Of a DNA stretch of 64,000 nt, positions 45,349 to 56,097 are shown piece after piece. Numbering within the stretch: position 1 is the first letter of the stretch; each line of letters starts with the position of its first letter. The stretch lies in the NCBI RefSeq assembly GCF_003797945.1, contig NZ_RKKU01000006.1:105374-169373 (forward strand), in the 5' to 3' direction. The DNA comes from Pseudomonas neustonica (GTDB lineage: Bacteria; Pseudomonadota; Gammaproteobacteria; Pseudomonadales; Pseudomonadaceae). The position numbers and the translations under genes are program-made. The notes below the pieces were generated by a model. The model worked only from the letters and a program-made list of their open reading frames with translations, was not told the DNA's origin and made no database searches.

Positions 45349-46767
45349 TTAAAATTTTACTTTCTCTCCTAACCCGGCAATATGCGGCCGCCAACCATGG
45401 GTTGTGGCCACCGTCGCCAAAGCCTGCTTGGCATTTTCCTCGCCATGCACCAGGAACAAGCGCGGCTTCTCGCCCTCGAAGTGCCCAAGCCACTCGATAA
45501 GCTGCGTCTGGCTCGCATGCGCTGAGAAACCACCCAGGGTATGGATGGCCGCTTTAACAATCACTTCTTCGCCGGCTATTTTGAAATACCGCGCGCCATC
45601 AACCAGCGCTCTTCCAGGCGTGCCCATTGCCTGGAAGCCGACAAAGATCACATGCGACTGCTTGCGCCAGAGATTATGCTTCAGGTGGTGGCGTATCCGC
45701 CCACCGTTACACATGCCGCTGCCTGCGATAATTATGGCACCACGCTCTACCTTGTTCAGCGCCATGGATTCATCTGTGCTGATCGAGTATCGAAGGATCG
45801 GCAGAAAGGTGTGCAGGCTGCGCTCTTTAGCGCTCGCGGTAAGCGACGCCGTTTCAATTGCCGCTTTGTCTTCCGCATTATAGATATTCTGATAGCGGTG
45901 ATAGATCTCAGTCACAGCGATAGCCATGGGGCTATCCAGAAAGATTGCCTGCTGATGCAACTTGCCCTGCTGATACAGCTCACCCAAGCGAAAAATTATT
46001 TCTTGGGTTCTGCCGACCGCAAACGAAGGAATCAATATGTTGCCACCGTTTTCGGAAGCCTCAAGAATCACGTCTTCAAACTCTTGCAGGGTATCTTCCA
46101 TTGAGCGATGATCGCGATCACCATAGGTAGATTCCAGCAACAACACATCCGCGCTTTGTACCGCTTCAGGGTCGCGCAACAAGGCGGCTTGCGAATTGCC
46201 AAGATCGCCGGAAAATACCAGCTTCTTCTCCACGCCCCGTTCACTTATATACAACTCGACAATCGCCGAGCCGAGAATATGCCCGGCATCGAGGAAACGA
46301 ACCTCCACATCCTCAGTGATACTGATACGTTGCTGGTAATTCAGCCCCTGACAAAGTTTCAGCGTCTCCTGCACATCCTCAGCCCGATAGAGAGGCTCGA
46401 CTTCCGGCTTGCCCGCACGACGAAGGCGCTTGTTCTCCCACTCAACGTCACGCTCCTGCAGCGAAGCGGCATCCTTGAGCAATACTTCAATCAGATCACC
46501 GGATGGCTTGGTCATATAGATAGGGCCGCTGTAGCCCTCGGCCACCAACAGCGGCAACCGACCGGAATGATCAAGGTGAGCGTGCGACAAAACAACCGCA
46601 TCCAGGCTTGAGACTGCAAATGGCAGAGGCTTTAGATTGGCCTCCTCTTCTTCTCTGCGCCCCTGGAAAAGCCCACAGTCGAGCAACAGGTTGCTATGAT
46701 CGGTTTGCAACAAATACATGGAGCCGGTGACACCGGCAACCGCACCGTAGAAAGTTAATTGAGCCAT
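45349..46767 (-). CDS. Metallo-beta-lactamase/beta-CASP RNA-processing-type hydrolase
   Basis: A 472-residue protein with the metallo-beta-lactamase zinc motif SHAHLDHSGRLP (about residues 60-71), DAGHILGSA, and FSGDLGN, followed by beta-CASP motifs (DSPMAIAVTEIY, GSGMCNGGRIRHHLKHNL, GGFSAHASQTQL) and a C-terminal RMMBL-like segment. The family comprises CPSF-like ribonucleases; the substrate here is unknown. The start at 46767 has GGAGG five bases upstream. It follows phosphoketolase with 133 bases between. Confidence 0.9.
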   Translation of the reverse strand: MAQLTFYGAVAGVTGSMYLLQTDHSNLLLDCGLFQGRREEEEANLKPLPFAVSSLDAVVLSHAHLDHSGRLPLLVAEGYSGPIYMTKPSGDLIEVLLKDAASLQERDVEWENKRLRRAGKPEVEPLYRAEDVQETLKLCQGLNYQQRISITEDVEVRFLDAGHILGSAIVELYISERGVEKKLVFSGDLGNSQAALLRDPEAVQSADVLLLESTYGDRDHRSMEDTLQEFEDVILEASENGGNILIPSFAVGRTQEIIFRLGELYQQGKLHQQAIFLDSPMAIAVTEIYHRYQNIYNAEDKAAIETASLTASAKERSLHTFLPILRYSISTDESMALNKVERGAIIIAGSGMCNGGRIRHHLKHNLWRKQSHVIFVGFQAMGTPGRALVDGARYFKIAGEEVIVKAAIHTLGGFSAHASQTQLIEWLGHFEGEKPRLFLVHGEENAKQALATVATTHGWRPHIAGLGEKVKF

Positions 46768-46900
46768 AGCGACCTCCAGTTTGTGGAAACACGTGCAGGG
46801 AATTTCACCTGTCCGGGGGGTTTGCAAAAGCCGGAGATCGGATTGCCTGCGCCGTGCTTCTCAACTTGCCCACGGAGCCACCACATACCCGGCTGTACCA

Positions 46901-49288
46901 CTAATCATAGGGCCACACCCAGTCACTGACCGCAGGATCATCAATGCCGTAAGTGTGAGCATACTGGCGGCAGGCTATCTGCTGGTCCAGAAAACGCTGC
47001 TTGGCATGCGCGCCAGCGACGCTTAAACCCGGAACCCGACTGATAACCTCAATTGCCAGGCTAAAACGGTCAATTCGGTTATCGATGGCCAGTTCCAGAG
47101 GCGTATTTATATTACCGTGTTCAACATAGCCTCTTACGTGCAGGTTGGCGTGATTTTTACGTCGATATGCCAAACGATGGATCAGCCAAGGGTAGCCATG
47201 AAAGTTGAAAATAACCGGTTTATCAGTAGTGAACAGGCTGTCGAAGTCGCTATCAGAGAGGCCGTGGGGATGATCGCGCTCGGGGCTTAAACGAAACAGG
47301 TCGACCACGTTGATAAAGCGGATCTTCAGCAAGGGGAAAGCCTCACGCAGCAACACGGTGGCGGCCAGCGCCTCCTTGGTCGGGATATCGCCGCAGCCCA
47401 CCATTACCACGTCCGGCTCCTCGCCCATATCATTGCTGGCCCATCTCCATATCCCCAACCCCTTGGTGCAGTGGGCTATAGCGCTCTCCATATCAAGATA
47501 TTGAATATGTGACTGCTTATCACAAACGATCACATTGATATTGTTATGGCTGCGCAGACAATGATCTGCGGTGGACAATAAACAATTCACGTCGGGGGGC
47601 AGATAGATGCGCGTGACCAGCGGATTTTTGTTAACAACCAGGTCGAGAAACCCCGGATCCTGGTGTGAAAACCCATTGTGATCCTGTCGCCACACCGTGG
47701 AGGTGATCAATAAATTGAGCGAAGCGATAGGCGCTCGCCAGGGGAGTTTTGCGGCAATGGTGAGCCATTTGGCGTGTTGGTTAACCATCGAATCAATTAC
47801 GTGTACAAAAGCTTCATAGGTGGCCAGAAAGCCATGCCGCCCGGTCAGCAGGTAACCTTCCAGCCAGCCCTCCAAAGTATGCTCGGAAAGCATTTCCAGC
47901 ACTCGACCATCGGGGCTAAGCTCACCACCGTTCTCGTCCTCGGGCAGGTAGTCAGCCAGCCACAACTTCTTGCTCACTTCATAAATGGCATCAAGTTTGT
48001 TGGAGGTATTTTCATCTGGGCCGAAGACCCGAAAGTTGTGCCCGTTCAAACGCATGATATCGCGTAGCATGGCCCCTAGTGGCTTGGTATTCATGGCACT
48101 GGAGGTCGCTGGCCGGCTGACATCGAGCGCATATTCGCGGAAATCAGGCATTCGTAAATTGCGCTTCAACAACCCGCCATTGGTATGCCGGCTCGCACTC
48201 ATGCGCCGCTCACCCTGAGGCGCCAATGCTTGCAGTGCGGGGACCAGCTGCCCGTCTTGTGTAAAGAGTTCCTCGGGGCGATAACTGCGCAGCCACTGTT
48301 CCAGAATTCGCAGATGCTCGGGGTTGCTGTGGACCATCGTCAGCGGTACCTGGTGGGCGCGCCAAAAACCCTCGATTTTGTTGCCGTCAACTTCGCCTGG
48401 GCAAGTCCAGCCCTTGGGCGTGCGCAGTACAATCATCGGCCAGATCTGTCGCTGCGCCTTTCCCGACTCGCGTGCTTCGCGCTGCAGTGTGCGGATCTCT
48501 TCAACACAGGCTTGCATAGTAGCAGCCATGCTGCGGTGCATATCCATTGGATCGTCGCCTTCGACGAAATAGGGCTTCCAGCCATAGCCTCGAAACAAGG
48601 CCTCCAGCTCGGCATGGGGAATACGCGACAGCAAGGTCGGATTATTGATTTTGTAGCCATTCAAATGAAGTATCGGTAGCACTGCACCATCGCGAATGGG
48701 ATTGAGGAACTTGCTTGAGTGCCAGGAGGTTGCCAGGGGACCGGTCTCAGCCTCACCATCGCCCACCGCCACCACACAGATCAAATCGGGATTATCGAAC
48801 GCCGCACCAGTGGCATGCGAGAGGCTGTAACCCAGCTCTCCGCCCTCGTGAATCGATCCCGGCAGCTCCGGCGTACAGTGACTACCAATGCCGCCAGGGA
48901 AGGAAAACTGTTTAAACAGGCCTTGCATACCCCTCTCATCCTGACTGATATCGGGATAAGTTTCCGAGTAAGTGCCTTCCAGATAAACCGGGGCCAGCAC
49001 CCCGGGAGCCCCGTGACCTGGGCCAGCCAGAAAAATGGCTGGCAAATCGTACTTGTTGATCAGACGATTCATATGCACATACATGAAAGAGAGCCCCGGA
49101 CTCGCCCCCCAATGCCCCAAGAGGCGCTTCTTCAGATGTCTGACTTCCAGGGGTTCGCGCAATAGCGGGTTGTCTTGCAGATAGATCATGCCCGCCGCGA
49201 GGTAGTTGCAGGCGCGCCAATAAGCATCTATCGCTTGCAGCTCAGCAAGGGGAATCGCTTCGGCGTGGGATGAGTCGGTTTTATGCAT
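46901..49288 (-). CDS. xfp: Xylulose-5-phosphate/fructose-6-phosphate phosphoketolase
   Basis: Phosphoketolase splits xylulose-5-phosphate (and fructose-6-phosphate) with phosphate to acetyl-phosphate and glyceraldehyde-3-phosphate (or erythrose-4-phosphate), using thiamine diphosphate. The 795-residue length is usual. The family motifs [17 protein letters not shown] (about residues 53-69), GPGHGAPG (about 89-96) and the ThDP/Mg site [15 protein letters not shown] (about 176-190) are present. ATG 49288 follows GGAGA. It heads a minus-strand operon with the beta-CASP and LOG genes; no acetate kinase or phosphotransacetylase lies beside it, so acetyl-phosphate must be used through genes elsewhere. 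Confidence 0.95.
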   Translation of the reverse strand: MHKTDSSHAEAIPLAELQAIDAYWRACNYLAAGMIYLQDNPLLREPLEVRHLKKRLLGHWGASPGLSFMYVHMNRLINKYDLPAIFLAGPGHGAPGVLAPVYLEGTYSETYPDISQDERGMQGLFKQFSFPGGIGSHCTPELPGSIHEGGELGYSLSHATGAAFDNPDLICVVAVGDGEAETGPLATSWHSSKFLNPIRDGAVLPILHLNGYKINNPTLLSRIPHAELEALFRGYGWKPYFVEGDDPMDMHRSMAATMQACVEEIRTLQREARESGKAQRQIWPMIVLRTPKGWTCPGEVDGNKIEGFWRAHQVPLTMVHSNPEHLRILEQWLRSYRPEELFTQDGQLVPALQALAPQGERRMSASRHTNGGLLKRNLRMPDFREYALDVSRPATSSAMNTKPLGAMLRDIMRLNGHNFRVFGPDENTSNKLDAIYEVSKKLWLADYLPEDENGGELSPDGRVLEMLSEHTLEGWLEGYLLTGRHGFLATYEAFVHVIDSMVNQHAKWLTIAAKLPWRAPIASLNLLITSTVWRQDHNGFSHQDPGFLDLVVNKNPLVTRIYLPPDVNCLLSTADHCLRSHNNINVIVCDKQSHIQYLDMESAIAHCTKGLGIWRWASNDMGEEPDVVMVGCGDIPTKEALAATVLLREAFPLLKIRFINVVDLFRLSPERDHPHGLSDSDFDSLFTTDKPVIFNFHGYPWLIHRLAYRRKNHANLHVRGYVEHGNINTPLELAIDNRIDRFSLAIEVISRVPGLSVAGAHAKQRFLDQQIACRQYAHTYGIDDPAVSDWVWPYD

Positions 49289-49339
49289 TATTGTCTCCAC
49301 GAAGAGGTGCGTGCCGGCGTGATCAGGAACCCAGTTCAA

Positions 49340-49735
49340 GTTAACAGCTTACACGGGATTTTTTATTATCTTTACCCAGACAGGTAAAAGCCTAGGTCGC
49401 CACCGGCCAGGGGGAAATCCGCGCTAAGGCGGTACTGGATGTCCATGCAGAGAAAGGTTTCGGGCTAATCAGGGTACGGCGCGGCTTTTGCGGTAGCAAC
49501 CAACTGCCAACTGAATGTGCAGCGCGGCAACCTTCCGATCCGCAGAATTTGGCGCAATTACTCCGCCAGATGCATGGGCAACCGCGCAGCCAACCACGCC
49601 AACGTCACTTGACATGATATTTAGCCAGAGATCGGGGCCCGCGGCGTAAACAGCGCGACGCTCCCTTCCAACTGACCGAATTAATTTTCATCTGCCCCCG
49701 ATAACCGGCAAAGCTAACAGCCTCGTGGCAGAGCG
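49340..49735. other. Intergenic region upstream of phosphoketolase
   Basis: About 400 bases without a recognisable gene. The left part (49340-49390) is AT-rich and probably carries the minus-strand promoter of the phosphoketolase operon. Confidence 0.45.
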
Positions 49736-50497
49736 TTAAGCGGCACCGCAGAACTCAACGATTGCCCGCTGAAAACCGGCCCGTATCAGTACGCTGGAGT
49801 GATCGCCCGGGACTAAACTCAGCTCTGCGCCACGGATGGCTTGTTGCAACTGGTGTGGTTGCTTGGCAAACGGATCCTTATCGCCCGCGATAATCAGTGT
49901 AGGTACGGTGATGTTTTCCAGTGGGATGCGGTCGGCATGAAACGCCAAGGCTTGAGCCGCCATCGCCTTGCGGTCTGCCCACACCATATCCGCCAGAAAA
50001 CGAAAGCCTGCCAGGGTCGGATTGCGAATACTCCAGCGGCTAGCGAGCATGGCCCGTGAGAGCGCCTTTCTACCCTCTACCTGATAGTGGCTATCCAGCT
50101 GCAGAACATTGCCACCCACGCCCCCGACGACCAAACGTCGAATGCGGGGTTCTTGGGTTGCCGCCAACAAGGCCACAGTAGCGCCCATGGAGTAACCGAC
50201 CAGATCCACTTCTGCCAATTTCAGCTCATCCAGCAGACAGCTTAAGTCTCTGGCCATGCGCGACTCGCCGTAGGCTGCCGCGTCGTGTGGTTTATCTGAG
50301 CGACCGTGCCCTCGTGCATCCAGTGCGATAACGCAGCGCCCGGCCTGCGTGAACCGCCGAACAATACCGGGTATCACCCAATTGACCCGCGCATTGGCGA
50401 CATAGCCGTGATGCAGTACCACCGGTGGCTGGGCTGACTGATGCCCCCAGCGTTGATAGTAAATATCTACCCCATCAAAGGATTTGAAACGACTCAT
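49736..50497 (-). CDS. Alpha/beta-fold hydrolase
   Basis: A 253-residue esterase-like protein. Nucleophile Ser is in VGYSMGATVA (about residue 103), acid Asp in IAGDKDPFA and base His in VPGDHSSV; the oxyanion segment is LHHGYVANARVNW. GGAGG before the ATG supports the start. Substrate unknown. A 17-bp palindrome lies about 50-65 bases upstream. Single gene. Confidence 0.9.
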   Translation of the reverse strand: MSRFKSFDGVDIYYQRWGHQSAQPPVVLHHGYVANARVNWVIPGIVRRFTQAGRCVIALDARGHGRSDKPHDAAAYGESRMARDLSCLLDELKLAEVDLVGYSMGATVALLAATQEPRIRRLVVGGVGGNVLQLDSHYQVEGRKALSRAMLASRWSIRNPTLAGFRFLADMVWADRKAMAAQALAFHADRIPLENITVPTLIIAGDKDPFAKQPHQLQQAIRGAELSLVPGDHSSVLIRAGFQRAIVEFCGAA

Positions 50498-50545
50498 ACG
50501 GCCTCCAACCTGGCTTGGGTACTGGTTTGAGTATTAGTCGCTTAC

Positions 50546-50562
50546 CATTTTGAGTCAAAATG
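50546..50562. promoter_or_regulatory. Palindrome CATTTTG-agt-CAAAATG upstream of the hydrolase gene
   Basis: A perfect 7+3+7 palindrome starting 49 bases before the ATG of the minus-strand hydrolase gene. The position in the promoter region suggests an operator for a dimeric regulator; none is encoded next to it. Confidence 0.5.
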
Positions 50563-50726
50563 TATTTTTGAATTCATCATGAGACTTTAAAAATTAAAGC
50601 CTCACAACATCTCGACAAGTTAACTACGCAGTGCTGCTGGCCATACATCCGGCTCAGAGGCCCGACGCCAGATCAATGCTCCGCCAGGTCGATCAGTTTC
50701 TGCGCTGGCCCAAGGGGCTTGGCACA

Positions 50727-52724
50727 CTACATCCGAAATCCTTGTGCCAACGCCTGCAGCTCCGTGGCCAGCGCTGCCTGGCTGACGGTAACCTGAGAGA
50801 TTTCCTGTGAGCCATTGAGCGTTTGCAGCGAGGTTTCGCGTACCGAGGCCATACTGCGCGAGATATCGCGCGTAACCGCGACCTGCTCTTCTGCTGCCGT
50901 GGCAATTTGCGTTGCCATGCTGGAGATACGATCGACGTCCTGCAGAATATCCGCGAGCGTACCCTCCAGTTTTTCGGCGTCATCGGCCGTGGTATTAGCC
51001 AGTCCATGACTCTGCGACACCGAGGTCTTGACGTTGTCGGCGATATCACGGAAGTCGGCAATCAGTGATTCGATTTCCACCGTAGAGTCGTGCGTTTTAC
51101 GCGCCAGATTACGCACCTCATCAGCTACCACGGCAAATCCACGGCCGTGCTCGCCAGCCCTGGCCGCTTCAATAGCCGCATTCAGCGCCAACAGGTTGGT
51201 TTGATCAGCCACGGCCTTGATAACGTCGATAACCCGGGTGATGGATTCGCTGCTCTGCTGCAGCTGCTGCATCTGACCATTGACCTGCTCAATCGAGCCC
51301 GCAAGATGACGAATACGGGTAACGCTCTGCTCAACAACCTGACGCCCGACGGCGTTCTTGCTGGAAGCATCACCCGCCGCCTCCGCAACTTGCTGCGTGT
51401 TACGCGAAATTTCCTCAGAGGTGCTCGACATCTCTTCCGCCGCTGCCGCGACCTGATCGACCAACAGCTGTTGCTGGCCAACCTGATCCGAGTTCTGGCT
51501 GGCTGTAGCGCGGGTCTGCTCTGAGGCAGAGGCCAGGCGCACGCTGGTCTGATCGATCTGGCTCAGGGCGCCAGAAAAGGTATCGATCAAGCCATTGAGT
51601 GCCGTACCGATCAGCCCCATCTCATCGCGCGAGCAGACCCGGGTACGAATCGACAAATCCTTCTTTTCCATGATCTGGCGAAAATCGCCCAATAACTGAT
51701 TCACCTGACCCGTTACGCCGAGGATAATCAGCAGCGCCAGCAACAACACGGCAATCACCACTACGCTGCCGATCACCGCTGCTTGCTGCAGCTCGCTATT
51801 GGCTTTATCGAGCACGTAATCCGTACGCGCCGCCATCTGACCGGCGACGTTCTTTTTAAGGTTATAGACGCCTTCAATCGCAGTACTGGCGCTATCAAAC
51901 CACTCGATATTCGCCATACCCAGAAAACCGTATTCCGAGCCAATCAACCGATCGCGCAGCGTTAAGAAGGCAATCACTTCCGGCTGCTCACGCAGCGCCC
52001 GTACCTGCGACTGCATGGAGTCACCCAACAGGTCTGCCGCAGTATCCAGCAGCACCTGCTTGCGCGCACCAGCAGCACTGACATCACCCGCCAGGCCCAG
52101 CGAGACCTTGCCATCTGCCAGAACTCGTGCCCCTGCCGCCATCTCGCGCGCGCTCCACTCGGTAGATTGAGTCAAGGCGTAAAAGGCACTCAGCAAACGC
52201 GTGAGCTGCGGCTCATCCGATCGATGTAAAACCTCCGGCGTCAGCGCAATCAACTGTTCTATCGTCTGGGTAAAAGCGCCATAAGCCAGCGCGACATCCA
52301 TATCTTCCAGCATGACCCGTTCGCGCAACGGCGCGAGCTCGGCCAATGTTGCTGATACACGTGCCAGCTGTGGCGCAATCTCTACTCTGATTTCGCCATC
52401 CAACGCGCCAACCACGGACTCAAATTCCGCCAGGGTATCCTGGGTGAATTCACGCTGGGTTTCCAACCGCTCGACCACGCGGCCATCAGAGCCGCCAGAG
52501 GCGATGAAGAGTGAGGTCAGTCCACGTTCCTTTTGCAGATTCTCAACCAATGGATCTGCAACACGCACCAGATTGAACAGATCACGCGAAGCCTCAGTGC
52601 TTTGCAGGTTGGCGTGACGCAAGCTAACCGTGGTAACAGAGAAGTAAAGGGTTCCCAGCAATGCAGGAAGGATCAGCAGCAACAGTTTGCCGCGCATTGA
52701 TATATTACTAAGCATGGACAGCAT
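50727..52724 (-). CDS. Methyl-accepting chemotaxis protein with NIT sensor domain
   Basis: A 665-residue chemoreceptor. It has a membrane helix at about 12-32, a periplasmic helical NIT domain (nitrate/nitrite sensing type, with [16 protein letters not shown] near residue 62), a second helix at about 318-340, HAMP (about 342-395) and the signalling domain with hairpin tip [20 protein letters not shown]. It binds CheA/CheW; ligand not proven. The C terminus has no CheR-tethering pentapeptide. A monocistronic gene. Confidence 0.92.
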   Translation of the reverse strand: MLSMLSNISMRGKLLLLILPALLGTLYFSVTTVSLRHANLQSTEASRDLFNLVRVADPLVENLQKERGLTSLFIASGGSDGRVVERLETQREFTQDTLAEFESVVGALDGEIRVEIAPQLARVSATLAELAPLRERVMLEDMDVALAYGAFTQTIEQLIALTPEVLHRSDEPQLTRLLSAFYALTQSTEWSAREMAAGARVLADGKVSLGLAGDVSAAGARKQVLLDTAADLLGDSMQSQVRALREQPEVIAFLTLRDRLIGSEYGFLGMANIEWFDSASTAIEGVYNLKKNVAGQMAARTDYVLDKANSELQQAAVIGSVVVIAVLLLALLIILGVTGQVNQLLGDFRQIMEKKDLSIRTRVCSRDEMGLIGTALNGLIDTFSGALSQIDQTSVRLASASEQTRATASQNSDQVGQQQLLVDQVAAAAEEMSSTSEEISRNTQQVAEAAGDASSKNAVGRQVVEQSVTRIRHLAGSIEQVNGQMQQLQQSSESITRVIDVIKAVADQTNLLALNAAIEAARAGEHGRGFAVVADEVRNLARKTHDSTVEIESLIADFRDIADNVKTSVSQSHGLANTTADDAEKLEGTLADILQDVDRISSMATQIATAAEEQVAVTRDISRSMASVRETSLQTLNGSQEISQVTVSQAALATELQALAQGFRM

Positions 52725-52964
52725 AGATTGGCGCCTTTGAAGTAAAACCTGACCATATGGACAGACTGCTTCAAGACAACAGCAAAAAGAGTGCCATCAG
52801 TATGCCACCCAAAGAATCGGGGGTTAGGCTAAAACAACCGCACCAGAGCGGTGCCGTGGAGTGTAAGCGCGGTCTAAAATGCAGCTTTTGACATCGCTGC
52901 GGGACCAGTCAAGCCAACTCACCAGGGGCAGAAGCGATAAACGTACGCTCAAGGCTAATAAAGG

Positions 52965-53597
52965 CTAACTATCATGCTCGCGCATTGCTTCGGCCAGCAC
53001 ACCTTGCCCACCTGCAGCCAAGGCGCCGACAGCACCGGCAATATCGCCTGTATCCTTATTCTGACTCAGCTTGAACTTGCCGACCAAACGGTCAATATCA
53101 ATCTCGATACCCACAATCGCGGCCAGCATCTGGCTAATGTAATCCGGGCTGGAATCAGTCATTTTCCAGGGCCGCTGCGCGGCAACCTGCCCCTCGTGCT
53201 CTCGGGTCAAACGCGCTACCAGCCCGCGCACAAAGCGCGCATCATCGCGCAAGCGAAGCCGACCATGAGCATGCACAACCTGATAGTTCCAGGTAGGTAC
53301 CTGGCGATGGGTTTCATGCTTACTCGGATACCAGTTGGGCGAGATATAGCCTTGCGGCCCCTGAAAGATCACCAGCACCGGCATACCGTCAACCACTTGT
53401 TGCACCAGGGGGTTGGCGCGCGCGATGTGACCTTGTAAGACCCCATTTTTACCCTGCTCTACCACCAACTCAAGCGGGATATGATTGGCATCAAGACCTT
53501 CCTCCGTCTGAGTAATCAGTGCAGCCAACGGGTAGGCGCGCATCAAGGCATGCAGTTGTTCGGGCCGTTCTTCAGCAAAGTGCTCAGGCAGATACAC
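52965..53597 (-). CDS. FMN-binding negative transcriptional regulator-like protein (PaiB family)
   Basis: A 210-residue protein whose frame starts in the family with YLPEHFAEERPEQLHALMRAYPLA. It has the split-barrel FMN-binding fold; the HANHIPL-type motif appears as LDANHIPLELV, and PNWYPSKHETHRQVPTWNY is conserved. PaiB proteins were described as repressors, but flavin-dependent enzyme or haem-related roles are also discussed. The true start is probably GTG at 53597 with GGAG upstream; the longer frame adds a residue string without family likeness. Confidence 0.85.
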   Translation of the reverse strand: MYLPEHFAEERPEQLHALMRAYPLAALITQTEEGLDANHIPLELVVEQGKNGVLQGHIARANPLVQQVVDGMPVLVIFQGPQGYISPNWYPSKHETHRQVPTWNYQVVHAHGRLRLRDDARFVRGLVARLTREHEGQVAAQRPWKMTDSSPDYISQMLAAIVGIEIDIDRLVGKFKLSQNKDTGDIAGAVGALAAGGQGVLAEAMREHDS

Positions 53598-53851
53598 GAT
53601 AATCACGCTCCACAATAGACAGACCGATTTAGCAGCCAAACGGCGGGTACTATACGAAAATCTCACAATACAATGTTAGCGAAACACGAGCTCGCGCGTC
53701 AGCTTGAGACGAGGCATCACCTGCTACCCCATCTTGCGCGGTGCAGAGCATTAGCTTGGCGAAACAGGGCCTTTTCGAGTAAGGTCGCGGACGCAGCCGG
53801 ATACCCGGCTTTCAGCTTGCTACCTGCTTTGCTCAACACAAGGAACCCCCC

Positions 53852-54433
53852 ATGCGAATTTGCGTTTTCTGCGGCTCAAGCGCCGGCAATCAACCCGAAT
53901 ACCTCGATGCTGCCAAGCAACTGGGCACCGCATTGGCCAAAGCCGGTATCGATCTGGTGTACGGCGGAGCGCAAGTCGGCTTGATGGGTGCAGTGGCAGA
54001 TGCCGCCATCGCTGCTGGCGGCAACGTGATCGGCGTTATCCCACGGCATCTGGTCGAACGCGAGCTGGCCCACACAGGCCTGACCGAACTGCATGAAGTA
54101 AGCTCCATGCATGAGCGCAAGGCTATGATGGCTGACCTGTCAGACGGTTTTATAGCCTTGCCCGGCGGGGTTGGTACCTTTGAAGAACTCTTTGAAGTCT
54201 GGACCTGGGGCCAGCTTGGCCATCACCAGAAGCCCTGCGCACTATTCAACGTCAGTGGCTACTACGACAAGCTGATCGCCTTCCTCGACCACGCCACCAC
54301 CGAAGGCTTCATGAAGCAGCCTTACCGTGACATGCTGCTCGTCGACGCAGAGCTGGACTCCCTGCTAAGCAAGGTCAAGCACTACGAAGCACCCAAGGTA
54401 GCCAAATGGGTAGAGAGTAAAAGCGAGCGCTAA
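53852..54433 (+). CDS. LOG-family nucleoside 5'-monophosphate phosphoribohydrolase
   Basis: A 193-residue LOG protein: core CVFCGSSAGNQPEY, GLMGAVADAA, active-site MHERKAMMADLSDGFIALPG and PGGVGTFEELFEVWTWGQLG. Such enzymes release free base and ribose-5-phosphate from nucleotides, including cytokinin precursors. AAGGAA lies upstream of the ATG. It is unlike the longer LOG protein at 44457, which lacks the WTWGQLG end of the motif. Confidence 0.94.
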   Translation: MRICVFCGSSAGNQPEYLDAAKQLGTALAKAGIDLVYGGAQVGLMGAVADAAIAAGGNVIGVIPRHLVERELAHTGLTELHEVSSMHERKAMMADLSDGFIALPGGVGTFEELFEVWTWGQLGHHQKPCALFNVSGYYDKLIAFLDHATTEGFMKQPYRDMLLVDAELDSLLSKVKHYEAPKVAKWVESKSER

Positions 54434-54552
54434 ACGATCAGGATAGCGTGCCAGGTAAAGTCGACCTGCCGTCTGAGCTGCACAAATCTTCCAGACGTGG
54501 CTCACCATGGCGTTATCCTGAGGCCTCTCCCCTTTTTACTGGCTAACGACAC

Positions 54553-55395
54553 ATGAGTGCAGGCAACTGGATTGATCTCAAGCAGGACGCTGATACCGGC
54601 ATTGAGACCATTCGCGCGCACTTTGATGGCCACGCTTATGACCCACACTGGCACGACAGTTACCTGGTGGGCTTTACCGAGCAGGGCGTGCAGCGCTTTC
54701 ACTGTGGTCGCCAGCGCTATGACTGCGTGCCCGGCAAGGTCATATTGCTGGAGCCAGGCGATATTCACGACGGTGAAGCCCCCAGTGCTGAAGGCTTCAC
54801 CTACTCCATGCTCTATCTTGACCCGCATTGGCTGGAAAGCGAATTGCGCAGCCTGTTCGCTGACGCCCCACAGCAATGCGTGCCCGCCATGAGTATGACC
54901 GTAGCCCAGTCACCTGAATTGATCTTCGCCATTGTCAGCACCTTTCAGACGCTGCATCAGCAGGAGCTGCGCATCGTGCGCCAAACCGCACTGGACTATC
55001 TACTGAACCAGCTGACCAGTCAGATGCACTGGCGCCAGCGGACACAGGCAGACCCGCGTATGCCCAGGGTGGCAACGCTGACCCGCGAGTATCTGCATGC
55101 CAATATGCACAATGACGTCAGTCTGGTGGATATAGCCAAGGCGGCAGGGGTTGACCGCTTTCGTCTGAACCGCGCTTTCAAGGCTGCATTCGGACTCGCG
55201 CCCCATGCCTATCTGGTGCAATTGCGACTGGCGCTGGCACGGCGCCGTCTGGCCACTGGTGAGGCGCCCGCGCTGGTCGCTGCCAGCCTGGGCTTTGCCG
55301 ATCAAAGTCACCTTGGACGCTGGTTCAAACGCGCCTACGGCCTTACCCCGGCAGGCTACCGGCAGCGCTGCACAAGCCTTCCAGACCGTAACTAG
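54553..55395 (+). CDS. AraC-family transcriptional regulator
   Basis: A 280-residue regulator with an N-terminal cupin ligand domain (HWHDSYLVGFTEQGVQRF, PGDIHDG) and the C-terminal double helix-turn-helix (DIAKAAGVDRFRLNRAFKAA and AASLGFADQSHLGRWFKRAY). It is followed 47 bases later by a LysE exporter gene, a common pairing in which the regulator responds to the exported amino acid or analogue. Confidence 0.93.
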   Translation: MSAGNWIDLKQDADTGIETIRAHFDGHAYDPHWHDSYLVGFTEQGVQRFHCGRQRYDCVPGKVILLEPGDIHDGEAPSAEGFTYSMLYLDPHWLESELRSLFADAPQQCVPAMSMTVAQSPELIFAIVSTFQTLHQQELRIVRQTALDYLLNQLTSQMHWRQRTQADPRMPRVATLTREYLHANMHNDVSLVDIAKAAGVDRFRLNRAFKAAFGLAPHAYLVQLRLALARRRLATGEAPALVAASLGFADQSHLGRWFKRAYGLTPAGYRQRCTSLPDRN

Positions 55396-55442
55396 GCGAC
55401 CACCGACAATAACTCCCGACAACCACTCGCGGGAGATACTGC

Positions 55443-56030
55443 TTGATTCAACTCTTACCTTTTCTACTATTTGCTTTCGTCGCCTCTATTACGCCCGGCC
55501 CCACCAACCTATTGGCGATGAGCAGTAGCGCCCGCTTCGGCTTGCGCGCCACGCTACCCATTGTCTTTTGCGGCTGCCTGGCCTCAGCAGGTGTGGTGCT
55601 GGCGGTCGGCCTGGGTATCGGGAAAATACTCTTTTCGATGCCTATTGTGGCGCAGCTGCTCGGCTGGATAGGTGCGCTATGGTTAAGCTACCTTGGCTGG
55701 CAAATTACGCAGGCGCCTAGCACTATTGATGCAACGACCAAAGGTGAGCGGCCTTTAAGCGGTTGGGCAACGGCGCTGATGCAACTGATTAACCCCAAGC
55801 CGTGGACAGTCGCATTGGCGGTAGTCAGCGTTTTCGTCACCAGTACAGGCGCACCCGCCTGGCTACTAGCGCTGTTGTTTCTGTTGATAGCCGTTCCCTG
55901 CATGCTGCTTTGGGCATGGCTGGGGCTAAAAGCAGGCAGATGGCTGCAAACCGGGATCAAACTTCAGCGCTTCAACCAGGTTATGGGTCTGTTATTGGCC
56001 ATTTCAGGTTGGCTGAGCCTGCTAAGCTGA
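55443..56030 (+). CDS. LysE-family exporter
   Basis: A 195-residue, six-helix LysE/RhtB-type transporter with the signature [13 protein letters not shown] (about residues 17-29) and NPKPWTVAL near residue 117. It exports amino acids or related metabolites; substrate unknown. The start codon is TTG with GGGAG eight bases upstream. Likely regulated by the upstream AraC protein. Confidence 0.92.
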   Translation: MIQLLPFLLFAFVASITPGPTNLLAMSSSARFGLRATLPIVFCGCLASAGVVLAVGLGIGKILFSMPIVAQLLGWIGALWLSYLGWQITQAPSTIDATTKGERPLSGWATALMQLINPKPWTVALAVVSVFVTSTGAPAWLLALLFLLIAVPCMLLWAWLGLKAGRWLQTGIKLQRFNQVMGLLLAISGWLSLLS

Positions 56031-56097
56031 AATTAAATATCAGCGCTCACATCAAGGAAAACCATGGCGCGCCGATAATCCAATACAGCACCTCACA

